Shown: positions 8,580 through 17,779 of the stretch, one piece after another
Position numbering within the stretch: position 1 is the stretch's first letter
Layout of the letters: the number at the start of each line of letters is the position of its first letter
NCBI RefSeq assembly: GCF_000761485.1
Contig: NZ_JPMX01000119.1
Location: forward strand, 1-64,000
Reading direction: 5' to 3'
Length of the DNA: 64,000 nt
DNA from: Modestobacter caceresii
Lineage (GTDB): Bacteria; Actinomycetota; Actinomycetes; Mycobacteriales; Geodermatophilaceae
Notes under the pieces: generated by a model
The model's database searches: none
Told to the model about the DNA's origin: nothing
What the model saw: the letters and a program-made list of their open reading frames with translations, nothing else
Made by a program: the position numbers and the translations under genes

Positions 8580-10442
8580 GTGCCACCTGCAGGTCCACTG
8601 CCGCCGAACCGTCCGGTCGGGGCCCGTCGCACCCCGGCGCGGCCCAGCGGCCCGGCCGGGCGCGGTGCTCCGCTGTCCCGTCGCGAGCCCGGGGCGCGGC
8701 GGCTCCAGCCGCTGGGGCTGGCGGAGCGGGACCAGCGCAACCGCTGGGGGCTGGCGTTCCTGATCACCCTGCTGGTCGTCGTCGTCGGCAAGCTCGTGGT
8801 GCTCCAGGGGGTCGACGGGGCCGCCTACGCGCAGGCCGCCGCGAACGACCGGATGCGCACGTACCCGATCGAGGCCGTCCGCGGGGAGATCACCGACCGC
8901 AAGGGCAAGGTGCTCGCCTACTCGGTGGACGCCGAGCGGGTGACGGCCGACCCGACCCTGGTCTCCGACCCCACCCGTACGGCGCTGGCGCTGACCACGC
9001 TGCTCGGGGTCCCGGTCGACGAGCTCGTCGAGAAGCTCACCCGGAAGGGGCGCTACGTCGTCCTTGCCGACGAGGTCAGCACCGACGTCACTGACCAGAT
9101 CCGCGAGCTCCCGGCCTCGACGCAGGCCGGCCTGGTCTTCCAGGACGACCCGGTGCGGCTGTACCCGGCGGGCGCGGTCGGCGGGCAGCTGGTCGGCTTC
9201 GTCGGCAAGGAGGGCAACGGCCTGGCCGGGATCGAGCAGACCTTCGAGGACGTGCTGGCCGGGATCGACGGTGAGGAGCGGATCGAGGTCGACGGCGTCG
9301 GGAACCCGATCCCCTCGGGCATCGACGACACCCAGCCGGCCACCGACGGCAGCACCGTGCAGCTGACGCTGGACCAGGACCTGCAGTTCGTGGTGCAGCA
9401 GACGCTGGACGCCGCCTGCGCCGACGAGGCGACCGCCACGGCGTCGGCCGTCGTCCAGCACGTGCAGACCGGCGAGGTGGTGGCGATGGCCTCCTGCCCC
9501 GGCTACGACCCGGGCAGCTACAACACCACCGACCCGGACCTGCTCGGCAACCCGGTCCTCTCCGAGGTCTACGAGCCCGGCTCGGTGCTGAAGGCGGTGA
9601 CCCTGGCCGCTGCGATCGAGGAGGGCAAGGCCACCAAGGACACGGTGCTGAACGTCGACGGGCACATCCAGGCCGGGGACGTCGTGGTCACCGACGCCCA
9701 CGACCACGAGCCGATCGACTTCACCGTCACCGGGATCCTCGCCAAGTCCAGCAACGTGGGGTCGATCATGCTGGCCCGGGAGGTCGGCGACGCCACGTTC
9801 GAGGAGTACCTGCGCCGCTTCGGGCTCGGGTCGACCACCGGCATCGAGCTCCCCGGGGAGAGCGCCGGCATCCTGCAGGACTCGGCGGACTGGACCGAGA
9901 GCCGCGCGGCCAACGTGCCGATCGGTCAGGGCGTCTCGGTGACCACCCTGCAGATGGCGTCGGCGTACCAGGCCCTCGCCAACGACGGGGTGCGGATCGA
10001 GCCGCGGGTGGTCTCCTCGGTGACCGCCGCGGACGGTACCGTCACCGACGTGCCGCAGCCCGAGGGCGTGCGGGTGGTCAGCGAGTCCACCGCCGACCAG
10101 CTGACCTACATGCTGGAGGCGGTGGTCGGGCCCGGGGGCACCGCGCCACTGGGCGAGATCGACGGCTTCCGGGTCGCCGGGAAGACCGGCACCGCCCAGC
10201 GGGCCAACCCGGAGACGGGCAGCTACGCCGGCGGTGGCTACTTCACCACCTTCGTCGGCTACGCCCCGGCCGACGACCCGCAGTACGTGGTGGCCGTCGA
10301 CCTCGAGCGGCCCACCAGCGACGCCGAGGGCGGCCAGGTCGCCGCCCCGGTCTTCGCCGACGTCATGCGGTACGCGCTGATCTCCGGCGGCGTCGTCCCC
10401 TCCGGTGCGCCGCGCCCGGACTTCACCCTCACCGTCCCCTGA
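8580..10442 (+). CDS. ftsI: Septal peptidoglycan transpeptidase FtsI (class B PBP, PBP3)
   Basis: 620 residues from GTG 8580. An N-terminal cytoplasmic region precedes one membrane anchor (about 57-77, LAFLITLLVVVVGKLVVL). A PBP dimerisation domain begins at RGEITDRKGK, then the transpeptidase domain with the three catalytic motifs: SVLK (nucleophile Ser335), SSN (390-392) and KTGT (535-538). It crosslinks septal peptidoglycan together with FtsW, encoded 5.7 kb downstream. There is no PASTA domain, as expected for actinobacterial FtsI. The short 3-nt gap to ftsL implies co-transcription. Confidence 0.97.
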   Translation: MPPAGPLPPNRPVGARRTPARPSGPAGRGAPLSRREPGARRLQPLGLAERDQRNRWGLAFLITLLVVVVGKLVVLQGVDGAAYAQAAANDRMRTYPIEAVRGEITDRKGKVLAYSVDAERVTADPTLVSDPTRTALALTTLLGVPVDELVEKLTRKGRYVVLADEVSTDVTDQIRELPASTQAGLVFQDDPVRLYPAGAVGGQLVGFVGKEGNGLAGIEQTFEDVLAGIDGEERIEVDGVGNPIPSGIDDTQPATDGSTVQLTLDQDLQFVVQQTLDAACADEATATASAVVQHVQTGEVVAMASCPGYDPGSYNTTDPDLLGNPVLSEVYEPGSVLKAVTLAAAIEEGKATKDTVLNVDGHIQAGDVVVTDAHDHEPIDFTVTGILAKSSNVGSIMLAREVGDATFEEYLRRFGLGSTTGIELPGESAGILQDSADWTESRAANVPIGQGVSVTTLQMASAYQALANDGVRIEPRVVSSVTAADGTVTDVPQPEGVRVVSESTADQLTYMLEAVVGPGGTAPLGEIDGFRVAGKTGTAQRANPETGSYAGGGYFTTFVGYAPADDPQYVVAVDLERPTSDAEGGQVAAPVFADVMRYALISGGVVPSGAPRPDFTLTVP

Positions 10443-10523
10443 ACCGCACCGGCGCAGGGAGCCGCCCACCCACCGGCGCGACACGGGGTCAGGAGGTGAT
10501 CGGGCCGTCGTCCCCCGCGCCGG

Positions 10524-10529
10524 TAGATT
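10524..10529 (+). promoter_or_regulatory. Predicted leaderless promoter (-10) of murE
   Basis: TAGATT lies 8 nt before GTG 10538, so transcription would begin about at the start codon. An exceptionally strong Shine-Dalgarno-like AGGAGGTGAT sits upstream at 10491-10500 but is too far (37 nt) from this GTG. The only start near it is a GTG inside the motif itself. Confidence 0.45.
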
Positions 10530-10537
10530 GGACCGTC

Positions 10538-12097
10538 GTGACCCCGACCGCCGCCGGGGCGGCGTCCCGGCCAGCCGGGAACCGCCCGCTCTCCCTCGCC
10601 GATCTCGCCGACCTCATCGGCGTCCCGGTGACCGGCGCGACCGCCGTGGCCGTCACCGGCGTCACCCACGCGTCCGGGGACGTCCGCCCCGGTGACCTCT
10701 ACGCCGCTCTCCCCGGCGCCCGCACCCACGGCGCCCGCTACACCGCCGACGCCGCCGCGCGCGGTGCCCGCGCGGTGCTCACCGACCCGGCGGGGGAGGA
10801 GCAGGCCCGGGCCGCGGGCCTGCCGGTCTGCGTGGCCGACGACCCGCGGGCCGTGCTCGGCGCGGTCGCCTCCCGGGTCTACGGGATGCCCAGCGAGCGG
10901 CTGGCAGTGCTCGGCATCACCGGCACCAACGGCAAGACGACGACGAGCTACCTGGTCGAGGCCGGCCTGGCCGCCGCCGGCTGGGCCAGCGGCCTGATCG
11001 GCACCGTGCAGACCCGCACCCGGGGCCGGGACGCCGACGGTGCACCGGTCACCACGGAGCTGCCCAGCGTCCGCACCACCCCGGAGGCGGCCGACCTGCA
11101 CGCGCTGCTGGCCACGATGGTCGACTCCGGGGTGCGCGCGGTGGTCATGGAGGTGTCCAGCCACGCGCTGGTCCTGGGCCGGGTCGGTGGGGTGCGCTTC
11201 GCCGCCGCCGGCTTCACCAACCTCTCCCGCGACCACCTGGACTTCCACGGCGACCCGGAGAGCTACTTCCAGGCCAAGGCGCTGCTGTTCGACGGCCGCG
11301 CCGCGGTCGAGGTGGTCGACGTCGACGACCCCGCCGGACGGCGGCTGGTCCGCCCCGGCACGGTCACCGTCTCCGGCTCCGGTGCCGGTGGGGCGGACTG
11401 GTCGGCCACCGACGTGGCCGCCGTCCCCGCCGGTGGCTCGACCTTCACGCTGCACGGTCCCGGCGGCCGCAGCTGGCCGGCGCGGCTGCGGCTGCCGGGC
11501 AGCTTCAACGTGGCCAACGCGGTGCTCGCCGTCGCCCTGCTGGACGCCGTCGGGGTGCCGCCGGAGACGTCGCTGACCGGGATCGCCGAGACCGTCGTCC
11601 CCGGGCGGATGGAGCCGGTGGACGCCGGACAGCCGTTCGTCGCCGTCGTCGACTACGCGCACACCCCCGACGCGGTGCAGACCGCGCTGGCCGCGCTCCG
11701 GCCGGCGACCCCCGGGCGGCTGCTCACCGTGCTCGGCTGCGGCGGTGACCGCGACCCGGGCAAGCGGCCGGGGATGGGCGCCGCCGCGGCGGCCGGCAGC
11801 GACGTCCTGGTGATCACCGACGACAACCCGCGCTCGGAGGACCCCGCGGCCATCCGCGCGGCGATGCGCGCCGGTGCCGACGACGTCCCCGCCGACCGGC
11901 GGGCCGAGGTGCTGGAGATCGGTGACCGGCGGGCCGCCCTCGCGGCCGCCGTCGGGCTCGCCGGGCCGGGTGACACGCTGCTCGTGGCCGGCAAGGGCCA
12001 TGAGACGGGTCAGGAGGTGGGGGGCCAGGTGCTGCCCTTCGACGACCGCGTGGTGCTGCACGAGCTGCTGGCCGCCCACGCCGAGGTGGACGCGTGA
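10538..12097 (+). CDS. murE: UDP-MurNAc-L-Ala-D-Glu:meso-diaminopimelate ligase MurE
   Basis: 519 residues. It adds the third stem-peptide residue to UDP-MurNAc-dipeptide using ATP. Seen: the Mur ATP loop GTNGKTTT at 129-136, the central-domain SSHAL and FTNLSRDHLDFHG, and DNPR at 429-432, the motif that in known MurE proteins marks meso-DAP rather than lysine specificity. VAGKGHE lies near the end. The start is uncertain: GTG 10538 follows a -10-like TAGATT by 8 nt, while an in-frame GTG at 10496 lies inside an SD-like AGGAGGTGAT and would add 14 residues. The stop lies at the edge of a repeat element that separates murE from murF. Confidence 0.95.
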   Translation: MTPTAAGAASRPAGNRPLSLADLADLIGVPVTGATAVAVTGVTHASGDVRPGDLYAALPGARTHGARYTADAAARGARAVLTDPAGEEQARAAGLPVCVADDPRAVLGAVASRVYGMPSERLAVLGITGTNGKTTTSYLVEAGLAAAGWASGLIGTVQTRTRGRDADGAPVTTELPSVRTTPEAADLHALLATMVDSGVRAVVMEVSSHALVLGRVGGVRFAAAGFTNLSRDHLDFHGDPESYFQAKALLFDGRAAVEVVDVDDPAGRRLVRPGTVTVSGSGAGGADWSATDVAAVPAGGSTFTLHGPGGRSWPARLRLPGSFNVANAVLAVALLDAVGVPPETSLTGIAETVVPGRMEPVDAGQPFVAVVDYAHTPDAVQTALAALRPATPGRLLTVLGCGGDRDPGKRPGMGAAAAAGSDVLVITDDNPRSEDPAAIRAAMRAGADDVPADRRAEVLEIGDRRAALAAAVGLAGPGDTLLVAGKGHETGQEVGGQVLPFDDRVVLHELLAAHAEVDA

Positions 12098-12170
12098 CCG
12101 AGCTTGCGAGGGCACGCATGAGCGCAGCATCGTCGAGCACGCGGCCGACGAGCGCCAGCGAGGTGGACGC
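12098..12170 (+). repeat. 73-nt intergenic element between murE and murF (copy 1 of a two-copy family)
   Basis: The element fills the whole gap between the murE stop (GTGA at 12094-12097) and the murF start (GTGA at 12171-12174), a period of exactly 77 bp. A 16-bp direct repeat, CGAGGTGGACGCGTGA, flanks it (12082-12097 and 12159-12174). It matches the trpB-trpA gap (62902-62974) at 59 of 73 positions with no gaps, including the blocks ATGAGCGCAGCA and ACGCGGCCGACGAGCGCC. Its 3' end supplies the GAGG ribosome binding site for murF. A mobile or duplicated origin is inference. Confidence 0.8.
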
Positions 12171-13601
12171 GTGATCACGCTGACCCTGGCCGAGGTGGCC
12201 GCGGCCGTCGACGGCGAGCTCGTCGGGGACGGTGCGACCGAGGTGACCGGTGCGGTGCTGGTCGACTCCCGTGCCGTGGCCCCCGGCGACCTCTTCGTCG
12301 CCCTCCCCGGGGAGCGGGTCGACGGCGCCGACTTCCTCCCCGCCGCCGCGGCGGCCGGCGCGGCCGGTGCACTCACCGCCCGGGCCGACCCGGCGCTGCC
12401 CTGCGTGGTCGTGGCCGACCCGGTGGCGGCCCTGGGCCGGTTGGCCGCGGCCGTGCACGGCCGGCTGGTCGACGCGGGGCTGGTGACCATCGGCGTCACC
12501 GGTTCCTCCGGCAAGACCTCGACCAAGGACCTGCTGGGCCAGGTGCTGGCCGCCGCCGGTGCGACCGTCAGCCCGCAGGGCTCGTTCAACAACGACATCG
12601 GCCTGCCGCTGACCGTGCTCTCCGCCGACGCGGACACCCGCTTCCTGGTGCTGGAGATGGGCTCCCGCGGCTCCGGTCACATCGCCCGGCTGTGCGGGAT
12701 CGCCCGGCCGACGATCGGCGTCGTGCTCAACGTCGGGTCCGCCCACCTCGGGGAGTTCGGCAGCGCAGAGGTGATCGCCACCAGCAAGGGCGAGCTGGTC
12801 GCCGCGCTGCCGGCCACCGGCACGGCCGTGCTCAACGCCGACGACGCGCGGGTGGCCGGCATGGCACCCCGCACGGAGGCCGCCGTGCTGACCACCGGGC
12901 TGGCCGAGCACGCCGACGTGCGGGCCACCGGGGTCGAGCTCGACGACGCCGCCCGCGCCCGGTTCACCCTCCTCGCCCGCGGCGAGCAGCACCCGGTGGC
13001 CCTGCAGGTCGTCGGGGTGCACCAGGTCGCCAACGCGCTCTCCGCCGCCGGCGCGGCCCTGGCCGCCGGGATGACGCCCGCCGCCGTCGCGCAGGCGCTG
13101 TCGGAGGCCGCCCCGCGCAGCCGCTGGCGGATGGAGGTCACCACCCGCGCCGACGGGGTGACCGTCGTCAACGACGCCTACAACGCCAACCCCGAGTCGA
13201 TGCGCGCGGCGCTGGCCGCGCTCAGCCGGTTGCGCGGACGCCGCCGGATCGCCGTGCTCGGCGGGATGGGCGAGCTCGGCCCCACCGCCGGGGTCGCGCA
13301 CGAGGAGCTGGGCCGGGACGCCGTGCGCGCCGGGGTCGACCTGGTCGTCTCCGTCGGGCCCGACGCGGCCGGTGTGCACGCGGGCGCCCGGGCGGAACTG
13401 GACGCCCGTGGTCGCGCAGGCGACCGCGGGGGAGAGCAGGAGGAGTCCGTGCACCTGCCGGACCGGGCAGCAGCCCGGCGGTTGCTGGGCGAGGTGGTCG
13501 GGCCGGGTGACGTCGTCCTGGTCAAGGCCTCGCGCAGTTACGGCCTCGAGGAGCTCGCCGCCGACCTGATCGCCGACGGCGGCCCGGAGGTGACCGCGTG
13601 A
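12171..13601 (+). CDS. murF: UDP-MurNAc-tripeptide:D-Ala-D-Ala ligase MurF
   Basis: 476 residues from GTG 12171, giving VITLTLAEVAAAVDG at the N terminus with GAGG seven nt upstream. MurF adds D-Ala-D-Ala to complete the cytoplasmic pentapeptide precursor. Seen: ATP loop GSSGKTST near 111-118, GSFNNDIGLPLT, LEMGSRGSGHI, NVGSAHLGEFG, and NDAYNANPESMRAAL near residue 340. An open frame reaches further upstream through the repeat element, but that part is not MurF-like. The stop overlaps mraY as GTGA. Confidence 0.96.
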   Translation: MITLTLAEVAAAVDGELVGDGATEVTGAVLVDSRAVAPGDLFVALPGERVDGADFLPAAAAAGAAGALTARADPALPCVVVADPVAALGRLAAAVHGRLVDAGLVTIGVTGSSGKTSTKDLLGQVLAAAGATVSPQGSFNNDIGLPLTVLSADADTRFLVLEMGSRGSGHIARLCGIARPTIGVVLNVGSAHLGEFGSAEVIATSKGELVAALPATGTAVLNADDARVAGMAPRTEAAVLTTGLAEHADVRATGVELDDAARARFTLLARGEQHPVALQVVGVHQVANALSAAGAALAAGMTPAAVAQALSEAAPRSRWRMEVTTRADGVTVVNDAYNANPESMRAALAALSRLRGRRRIAVLGGMGELGPTAGVAHEELGRDAVRAGVDLVVSVGPDAAGVHAGARAELDARGRAGDRGGEQEESVHLPDRAAARRLLGEVVGPGDVVLVKASRSYGLEELAADLIADGGPEVTA

Positions 13602-14677
13602 GGTCCGTCCTCGTCGCCGCCGCCGTCGGGCTGATCGTCTCGATCCTGCTGACCCCGCTGGCGATCAAGGCCTTCCGGCGGCACGGCTTCGGCCAGGAGA
13701 TCCGGGACGACGGCCCGGAGAGCCACCTGTCGAAGAAGGGCACGCCCACCATGGGCGGCACCGTGATGGTGCTGGCCACGGTGGTGGGCTACCTGGTGGC
13801 GCACCTGTTCGTGATCAACCAGGAGGGCCGGGGCGTCACCGCCACCGGTCTGCTGCTGTTGTTCCTGCTGATCGGCCTGGGCACCGTCGGGTTCCTCGAC
13901 GACTACCTGAAGATCCGCTACCGGCGCAGCCTCGGCCTGAACAAGACCGCGAAGCTGGTCGGGCAGTTGGTCATCGGGGTCACCTTCGCCGTGCTCGCAC
14001 TGATGGCCGACGGCGAGGACGGCACCGCGGTGGCCACCACGACGGTCTCCTTCGTCCGGGACATCGCCCCGCTCACCCTGCCGACGGTCGCGTTCGTCGC
14101 GCTGGCCTACCTCTTCATCGCCGGTTTCTCCAACGCCGTCAACCTCACCGACGGCCTCGACGGGCTGGCCGCCGGCGCCTCGGCGATGGTGTTCGGCTCC
14201 TACGTGGTCATCTCGTTCTGGCAGTTCGGCAACGACTGCGCCGGCGGCCTCGTCGACGGCTGCTACACCGTCCGCGACCCGCTCGACGTCACCCTGGTGG
14301 CCGCCGCGGCGATGGGCAGCTGCCTGGGCTTCCTGTGGTGGAACACCTCACCGGCCCGGATCTTCATGGGTGACACCGGCTCCCTGGCCCTGGGCGGGCT
14401 GATGGCCGGGCTGGCCATCGTCACCCGCACCGAGCTGCTGCTGGTCGTGCTCGGCGGGCTGTTCGTGGCGGTCACCCTGTCGGTGGTGATCCAGGTCGGC
14501 TTCTTCCGGGCCACCCGACGGCGGGTCTTCCGGATGGCACCGCTGCACCACCACTTCGAGCTGGCCGGCTGGGCGGAGAACACCGTCATCGTCCGGTTCT
14601 GGCTGGTCACCGGGATGGCCGTCGCCTTCGGGCTGGGGCTGTTCTACGCCGACTGGCTCTCCGTCACGGGGCTGTAG
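13598..14677 (+). CDS. mraY: Phospho-MurNAc-pentapeptide transferase MraY
   Basis: 359 residues, about ten hydrophobic segments. This integral membrane enzyme transfers phospho-MurNAc-pentapeptide to undecaprenyl phosphate to give lipid I. Seen: SKKGTPTMGG, FLDDYLKI, NLTDGLDGLA and FMGDTGSLALGG, the conserved Asp-rich active-site loops, plus APLHHHFEL near the C terminus. The GTG start overlaps the murF stop; murD follows after 2 nt. Confidence 0.98.
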   Translation: MRSVLVAAAVGLIVSILLTPLAIKAFRRHGFGQEIRDDGPESHLSKKGTPTMGGTVMVLATVVGYLVAHLFVINQEGRGVTATGLLLLFLLIGLGTVGFLDDYLKIRYRRSLGLNKTAKLVGQLVIGVTFAVLALMADGEDGTAVATTTVSFVRDIAPLTLPTVAFVALAYLFIAGFSNAVNLTDGLDGLAAGASAMVFGSYVVISFWQFGNDCAGGLVDGCYTVRDPLDVTLVAAAAMGSCLGFLWWNTSPARIFMGDTGSLALGGLMAGLAIVTRTELLLVVLGGLFVAVTLSVVIQVGFFRATRRRVFRMAPLHHHFELAGWAENTVIVRFWLVTGMAVAFGLGLFYADWLSVTGL

Positions 14678-14679
14678 AG

Positions 14680-16110
14680 ATGGCGCACACGGACGGGACG
14701 GCGGAACGCCCGCTGGGCACGGTGCTGGTCGCCGGGCTGGGGGTCTCCGGCGCCGCGGCCGCCCGGGTGCTGCTGGCCCGCGGGGACGACGTCCTGCTCA
14801 CCGACGCCGCCGAGCCGGCCGTGCTGGCCGAGCTGGTCGCGGCGGGGGCCCGCTGGCTCGGCGCGCTCAGCGAACCGCCGGAGGACGTCCACCTGGTCGT
14901 CACCTCCCCGGGCTGGCGGCCGGACTCCCCGCTGCTGCGGACCGCCGCCGCCCGCGGCGTGGAGGTCATCGGCGAGCCGGAGCTGGCCTGGCGGCTGCGG
15001 ATCGCGGCCCCGGGCGCAGAACCGGCCCCCTGGTTCGCGGTCACCGGCACGAACGGCAAGACGACGACGGTCACGATGCTCGAGTCGGTCCTGCTGGCCG
15101 CCGGGCGGCGGGCGGTCGCGGCGGGCAACGTCGGCCGGCCGCTCATCGAGGTGGTCACCGCCCGCGACGCCGACGGCACCCCCGCCCACGACGCGATCGC
15201 CGTGGAGCTGTCCAGCTTCCAGCTGCACTGGTCCTCCTCGATCGCCCCCGCCGGCGCCTGCGTGCTCAACGTCGCCGACGACCACGTCGACTGGCACGGC
15301 TCGTTCGACGCCTACCGCGACGCCAAGGCCCAGCTGCTGCGGCTGGCACCGGTCGCGGTCGCCGACGCCGGTGACCCGGTGGCCTCCGGGCTCGTCGGCG
15401 GCCACCGGCACCCGGTCACCGTGACCCTCGGCGAGCCCGAGCGCGGCCAGCTCGGCGTCCGGGCCGGCGCCCTCGTCGACCGCGCGTTCAGCGCCGAGCC
15501 CGCCGGTGAGGTGCTGGTCGAGCTGGACGCCCTGCAGGTGCGGGGGCCGCACAACACGGTGAACGCCCTGGCCGCCGCGGCGCTGGCCCGGGTCGCCGGG
15601 GTCGACGCCGCCGCGGTGGGGCGCGGCCTGGCCGGCTTCCGCGGGGGCGCGCACCGCAACGTGCTGGTCGGCAGCGTCGACGGCATCGACTTCGTCGACG
15701 ACAGCAAGGCCACCAACCCGCACGCCGCCGGCGCCTCGCTGGCCGCCTACCCACGGGTGGTGTGGATCGCCGGCGGCCTGCTCAAGGGCGCCGACGTCGA
15801 TCCGCTGGTCGCCGCGGTCGCCCCACGGCTGGCCGGGGTGGTGCTGCTGGGCCGGGACCGGGAGGTGCTGGCCCGGTCGCTGGCGCGACACGCCCCGACG
15901 GTCCCACGCACGGTCGTCCCCAGCGGCGACGATGGCGGCGTGGTGACCGATGGGGACAGTGTGATGCGTGAGGTGGTCGCGGCCGCCGTCCGGCTGGCCC
16001 GCCCCGGGGACACCGTGCTGCTCGCCCCGGCGGCGGCCTCGATGGACGTGTTCACCGACTACGCGCACCGCGGCCGGGCCTTCGCCGACGCGGTACGCGC
16101 GCTGGGATGA
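14680..16110 (+). CDS. murD: UDP-MurNAc-L-alanine:D-glutamate ligase MurD
   Basis: 476 residues. It adds D-Glu to UDP-MurNAc-L-Ala. Seen: N-terminal nucleotide fold VLVAGLGVSGAAAARVL, TSPGWRPDSPLL, the ATP loop GTNGKTTT at about 123-130, ELSSFQLHW, NVADDHVDWHG, and FVDDSKATNPHA in the C-terminal domain. It begins 2 nt after the mraY stop and ends 7 nt before ftsW, within one transcription unit. Confidence 0.97.
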   Translation: MAHTDGTAERPLGTVLVAGLGVSGAAAARVLLARGDDVLLTDAAEPAVLAELVAAGARWLGALSEPPEDVHLVVTSPGWRPDSPLLRTAAARGVEVIGEPELAWRLRIAAPGAEPAPWFAVTGTNGKTTTVTMLESVLLAAGRRAVAAGNVGRPLIEVVTARDADGTPAHDAIAVELSSFQLHWSSSIAPAGACVLNVADDHVDWHGSFDAYRDAKAQLLRLAPVAVADAGDPVASGLVGGHRHPVTVTLGEPERGQLGVRAGALVDRAFSAEPAGEVLVELDALQVRGPHNTVNALAAAALARVAGVDAAAVGRGLAGFRGGAHRNVLVGSVDGIDFVDDSKATNPHAAGASLAAYPRVVWIAGGLLKGADVDPLVAAVAPRLAGVVLLGRDREVLARSLARHAPTVPRTVVPSGDDGGVVTDGDSVMREVVAAAVRLARPGDTVLLAPAAASMDVFTDYAHRGRAFADAVRALG

Positions 16111-16117
16111 CCGGCCG

Positions 16118-17779
16118 GTGACGGCGACCACCGGGCAGCGCTCGTCCCGCCGCGCCGGCCGCGAGGAGCCACCACCGGCCGCACCCCGCGCCGAGGGCCC
16201 GCGCTTCCGCGCCCCGGCCTGGCTCGACGGCCCGATGACCAGCTCGCACCTGGTGCTGGGCTCGGCCGGCATGCTGCTGGCGATCGGCCTGGTCATGGTC
16301 TTCTCCGCCTCCTCGATCGAGGCGGCCAAGGCCGGCCAGCCGGCCTGGCTGCCCGGCGTCCGGCAGATCGCCTTCGCCGTCATCGGGCTGCTGGCCATGC
16401 TTGTGGCGATGCACCTGCCGGTCGGCCGCATCCGCCAGTTCTCCGGCTGGGGGCTGCTCGGCGTCGTCGGGCTGCTGCTGCTGGTCCTGGTCCCGGGGAT
16501 CGGGCTCAAGCTGAACGGCTCCCGGGCCTGGTTCGACCTGGGCTTCACCAACTTCCAGCCCTCCGAGCTGGGCAAGCTGGTCTTCGCGCTCTGGGGCGCC
16601 CACGTCATCGCCCTGCGGGAGAAGTACCTGACCGTCCGGTCGCTGCTCGTGCCGGTGCTGCCGGTGTTCGGCGTGCTGTCGGTGCTCCTGCTGCTCGAGC
16701 CCGACATGGGTGCGGTGGTCAGCCTGGGGCTGGTGCTGGCCGGGCTGATGTGGGCCGGCGGGCTGTCCCGCCGCTACATCGCCGGTGCCGTCGCGCTCGC
16801 CGCCGTGGCCGTCGTCCTGATGGTCACGTTCGCGAGCTACCGGATGGCCCGGATCACCTCGTTCCTGGACCCCTTCGCCGATCCGGAGAACGGCGGCTAC
16901 CAGGCGATCCGCGGGCTGTACGCGCTGGCCACCGGCGGGGTGTGGGGCGTCGGGCTGGGCAACAGCGCGATGAAGTGGAACCTCCTGCCGCACGCGGAGT
17001 CCGACTACATCTTCGCGATCATCGGCGAGGAGCTGGGCTTCCTGGGCTGCCTCGTGGTGGTCACCCTGTACGGCATCCTCGCCTGGGCCGGCTTCCGGAT
17101 CGCCCGCCGGTCCACCGACCGCTTCGTCCAGCTGGCCAGCGTCGCCATCACCGTGTGGCTGGTCGGGCAGGCCGTGATCAACATGGGCTACGTGGTGGGC
17201 CTGCTGCCGGTCACCGGCGTGACCCTGCCGCTGATCTCCGCCGGCGGCACCTCGCTCGTCCTCACCCTCTTCGTCGTCGGGCTCCTGGTCCGCTTCGCCC
17301 GGGCCGAACCGGCCGCGATCGCCTTCCAGCGGGGCCAGCGCCGCGGTCGGCTCGCCCGGCTGCTGGCGCCGGTGCCCTCGGTGGCCGTCGACCCGGTGCC
17401 CTCCCGTCGGCGCCGGGAGACCCGGTCCGCCGGCCGCGCCGGCCCGCCGCCCTCGGCGCCCCGGCGCGGGAACGGCCGGACGGTCGCCCGGGTGACCGGT
17501 CACCCGCCGTCGTCCGCCACGGCCCGGGGACGTCGGCCCGAGGAGCCGGCGCCCACCCCGGACGCGCGCCGCAGCGGCGCGGAACGGCAGACTGTCGACC
17601 GCCGGCAGAACCCCGGTGACCGCCCGACCGTCCGCAGCCGGCCCTCGTCTGCTGCGGGGCCCGCCCTGCGCGAGGGGCTCCGCGACCGTCCCTGGTCCGG
17701 GGAGCCGCCCGCTGCCCGGGGCCGGCCCGTCCCGCGGTCCCGCCCCCCGAGAACCGAACGGCCAGGACGCCCGCAGTGA
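16118..17779 (+). CDS. ftsW: Septal peptidoglycan glycosyltransferase FtsW (SEDS family)
   Basis: 553 residues from GTG 16118. After a basic N-terminal stretch come about ten membrane segments with SEDS motifs: [62 protein letters not shown] split by short loops, and [11 protein letters not shown]. It polymerises lipid II with FtsI. The last ~120 residues form a basic, Arg/Pro-rich cytoplasmic tail with no recognisable domain, longer than in many FtsW proteins. The upstream extension of the open frame belongs to the murD shadow. The stop overlaps murG as GTGA. Confidence 0.97.
   Translation: MTATTGQRSSRRAGREEPPPAAPRAEGPRFRAPAWLDGPMTSSHLVLGSAGMLLAIGLVMVFSASSIEAAKAGQPAWLPGVRQIAFAVIGLLAMLVAMHLPVGRIRQFSGWGLLGVVGLLLLVLVPGIGLKLNGSRAWFDLGFTNFQPSELGKLVFALWGAHVIALREKYLTVRSLLVPVLPVFGVLSVLLLLEPDMGAVVSLGLVLAGLMWAGGLSRRYIAGAVALAAVAVVLMVTFASYRMARITSFLDPFADPENGGYQAIRGLYALATGGVWGVGLGNSAMKWNLLPHAESDYIFAIIGEELGFLGCLVVVTLYGILAWAGFRIARRSTDRFVQLASVAITVWLVGQAVINMGYVVGLLPVTGVTLPLISAGGTSLVLTLFVVGLLVRFARAEPAAIAFQRGQRRGRLARLLAPVPSVAVDPVPSRRRRETRSAGRAGPPPSAPRRGNGRTVARVTGHPPSSATARGRRPEEPAPTPDARRSGAERQTVDRRQNPGDRPTVRSRPSSAAGPALREGLRDRPWSGEPPAARGRPVPRSRPPRTERPGRPQ

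Noticed and set aside
12094-12174. Simple local tandem duplication as the whole explanation of the mur gap
   Set aside because: A second, independent locus (trpB/trpA) has a gap-free homologous element of identical length, which a local duplication cannot produce.
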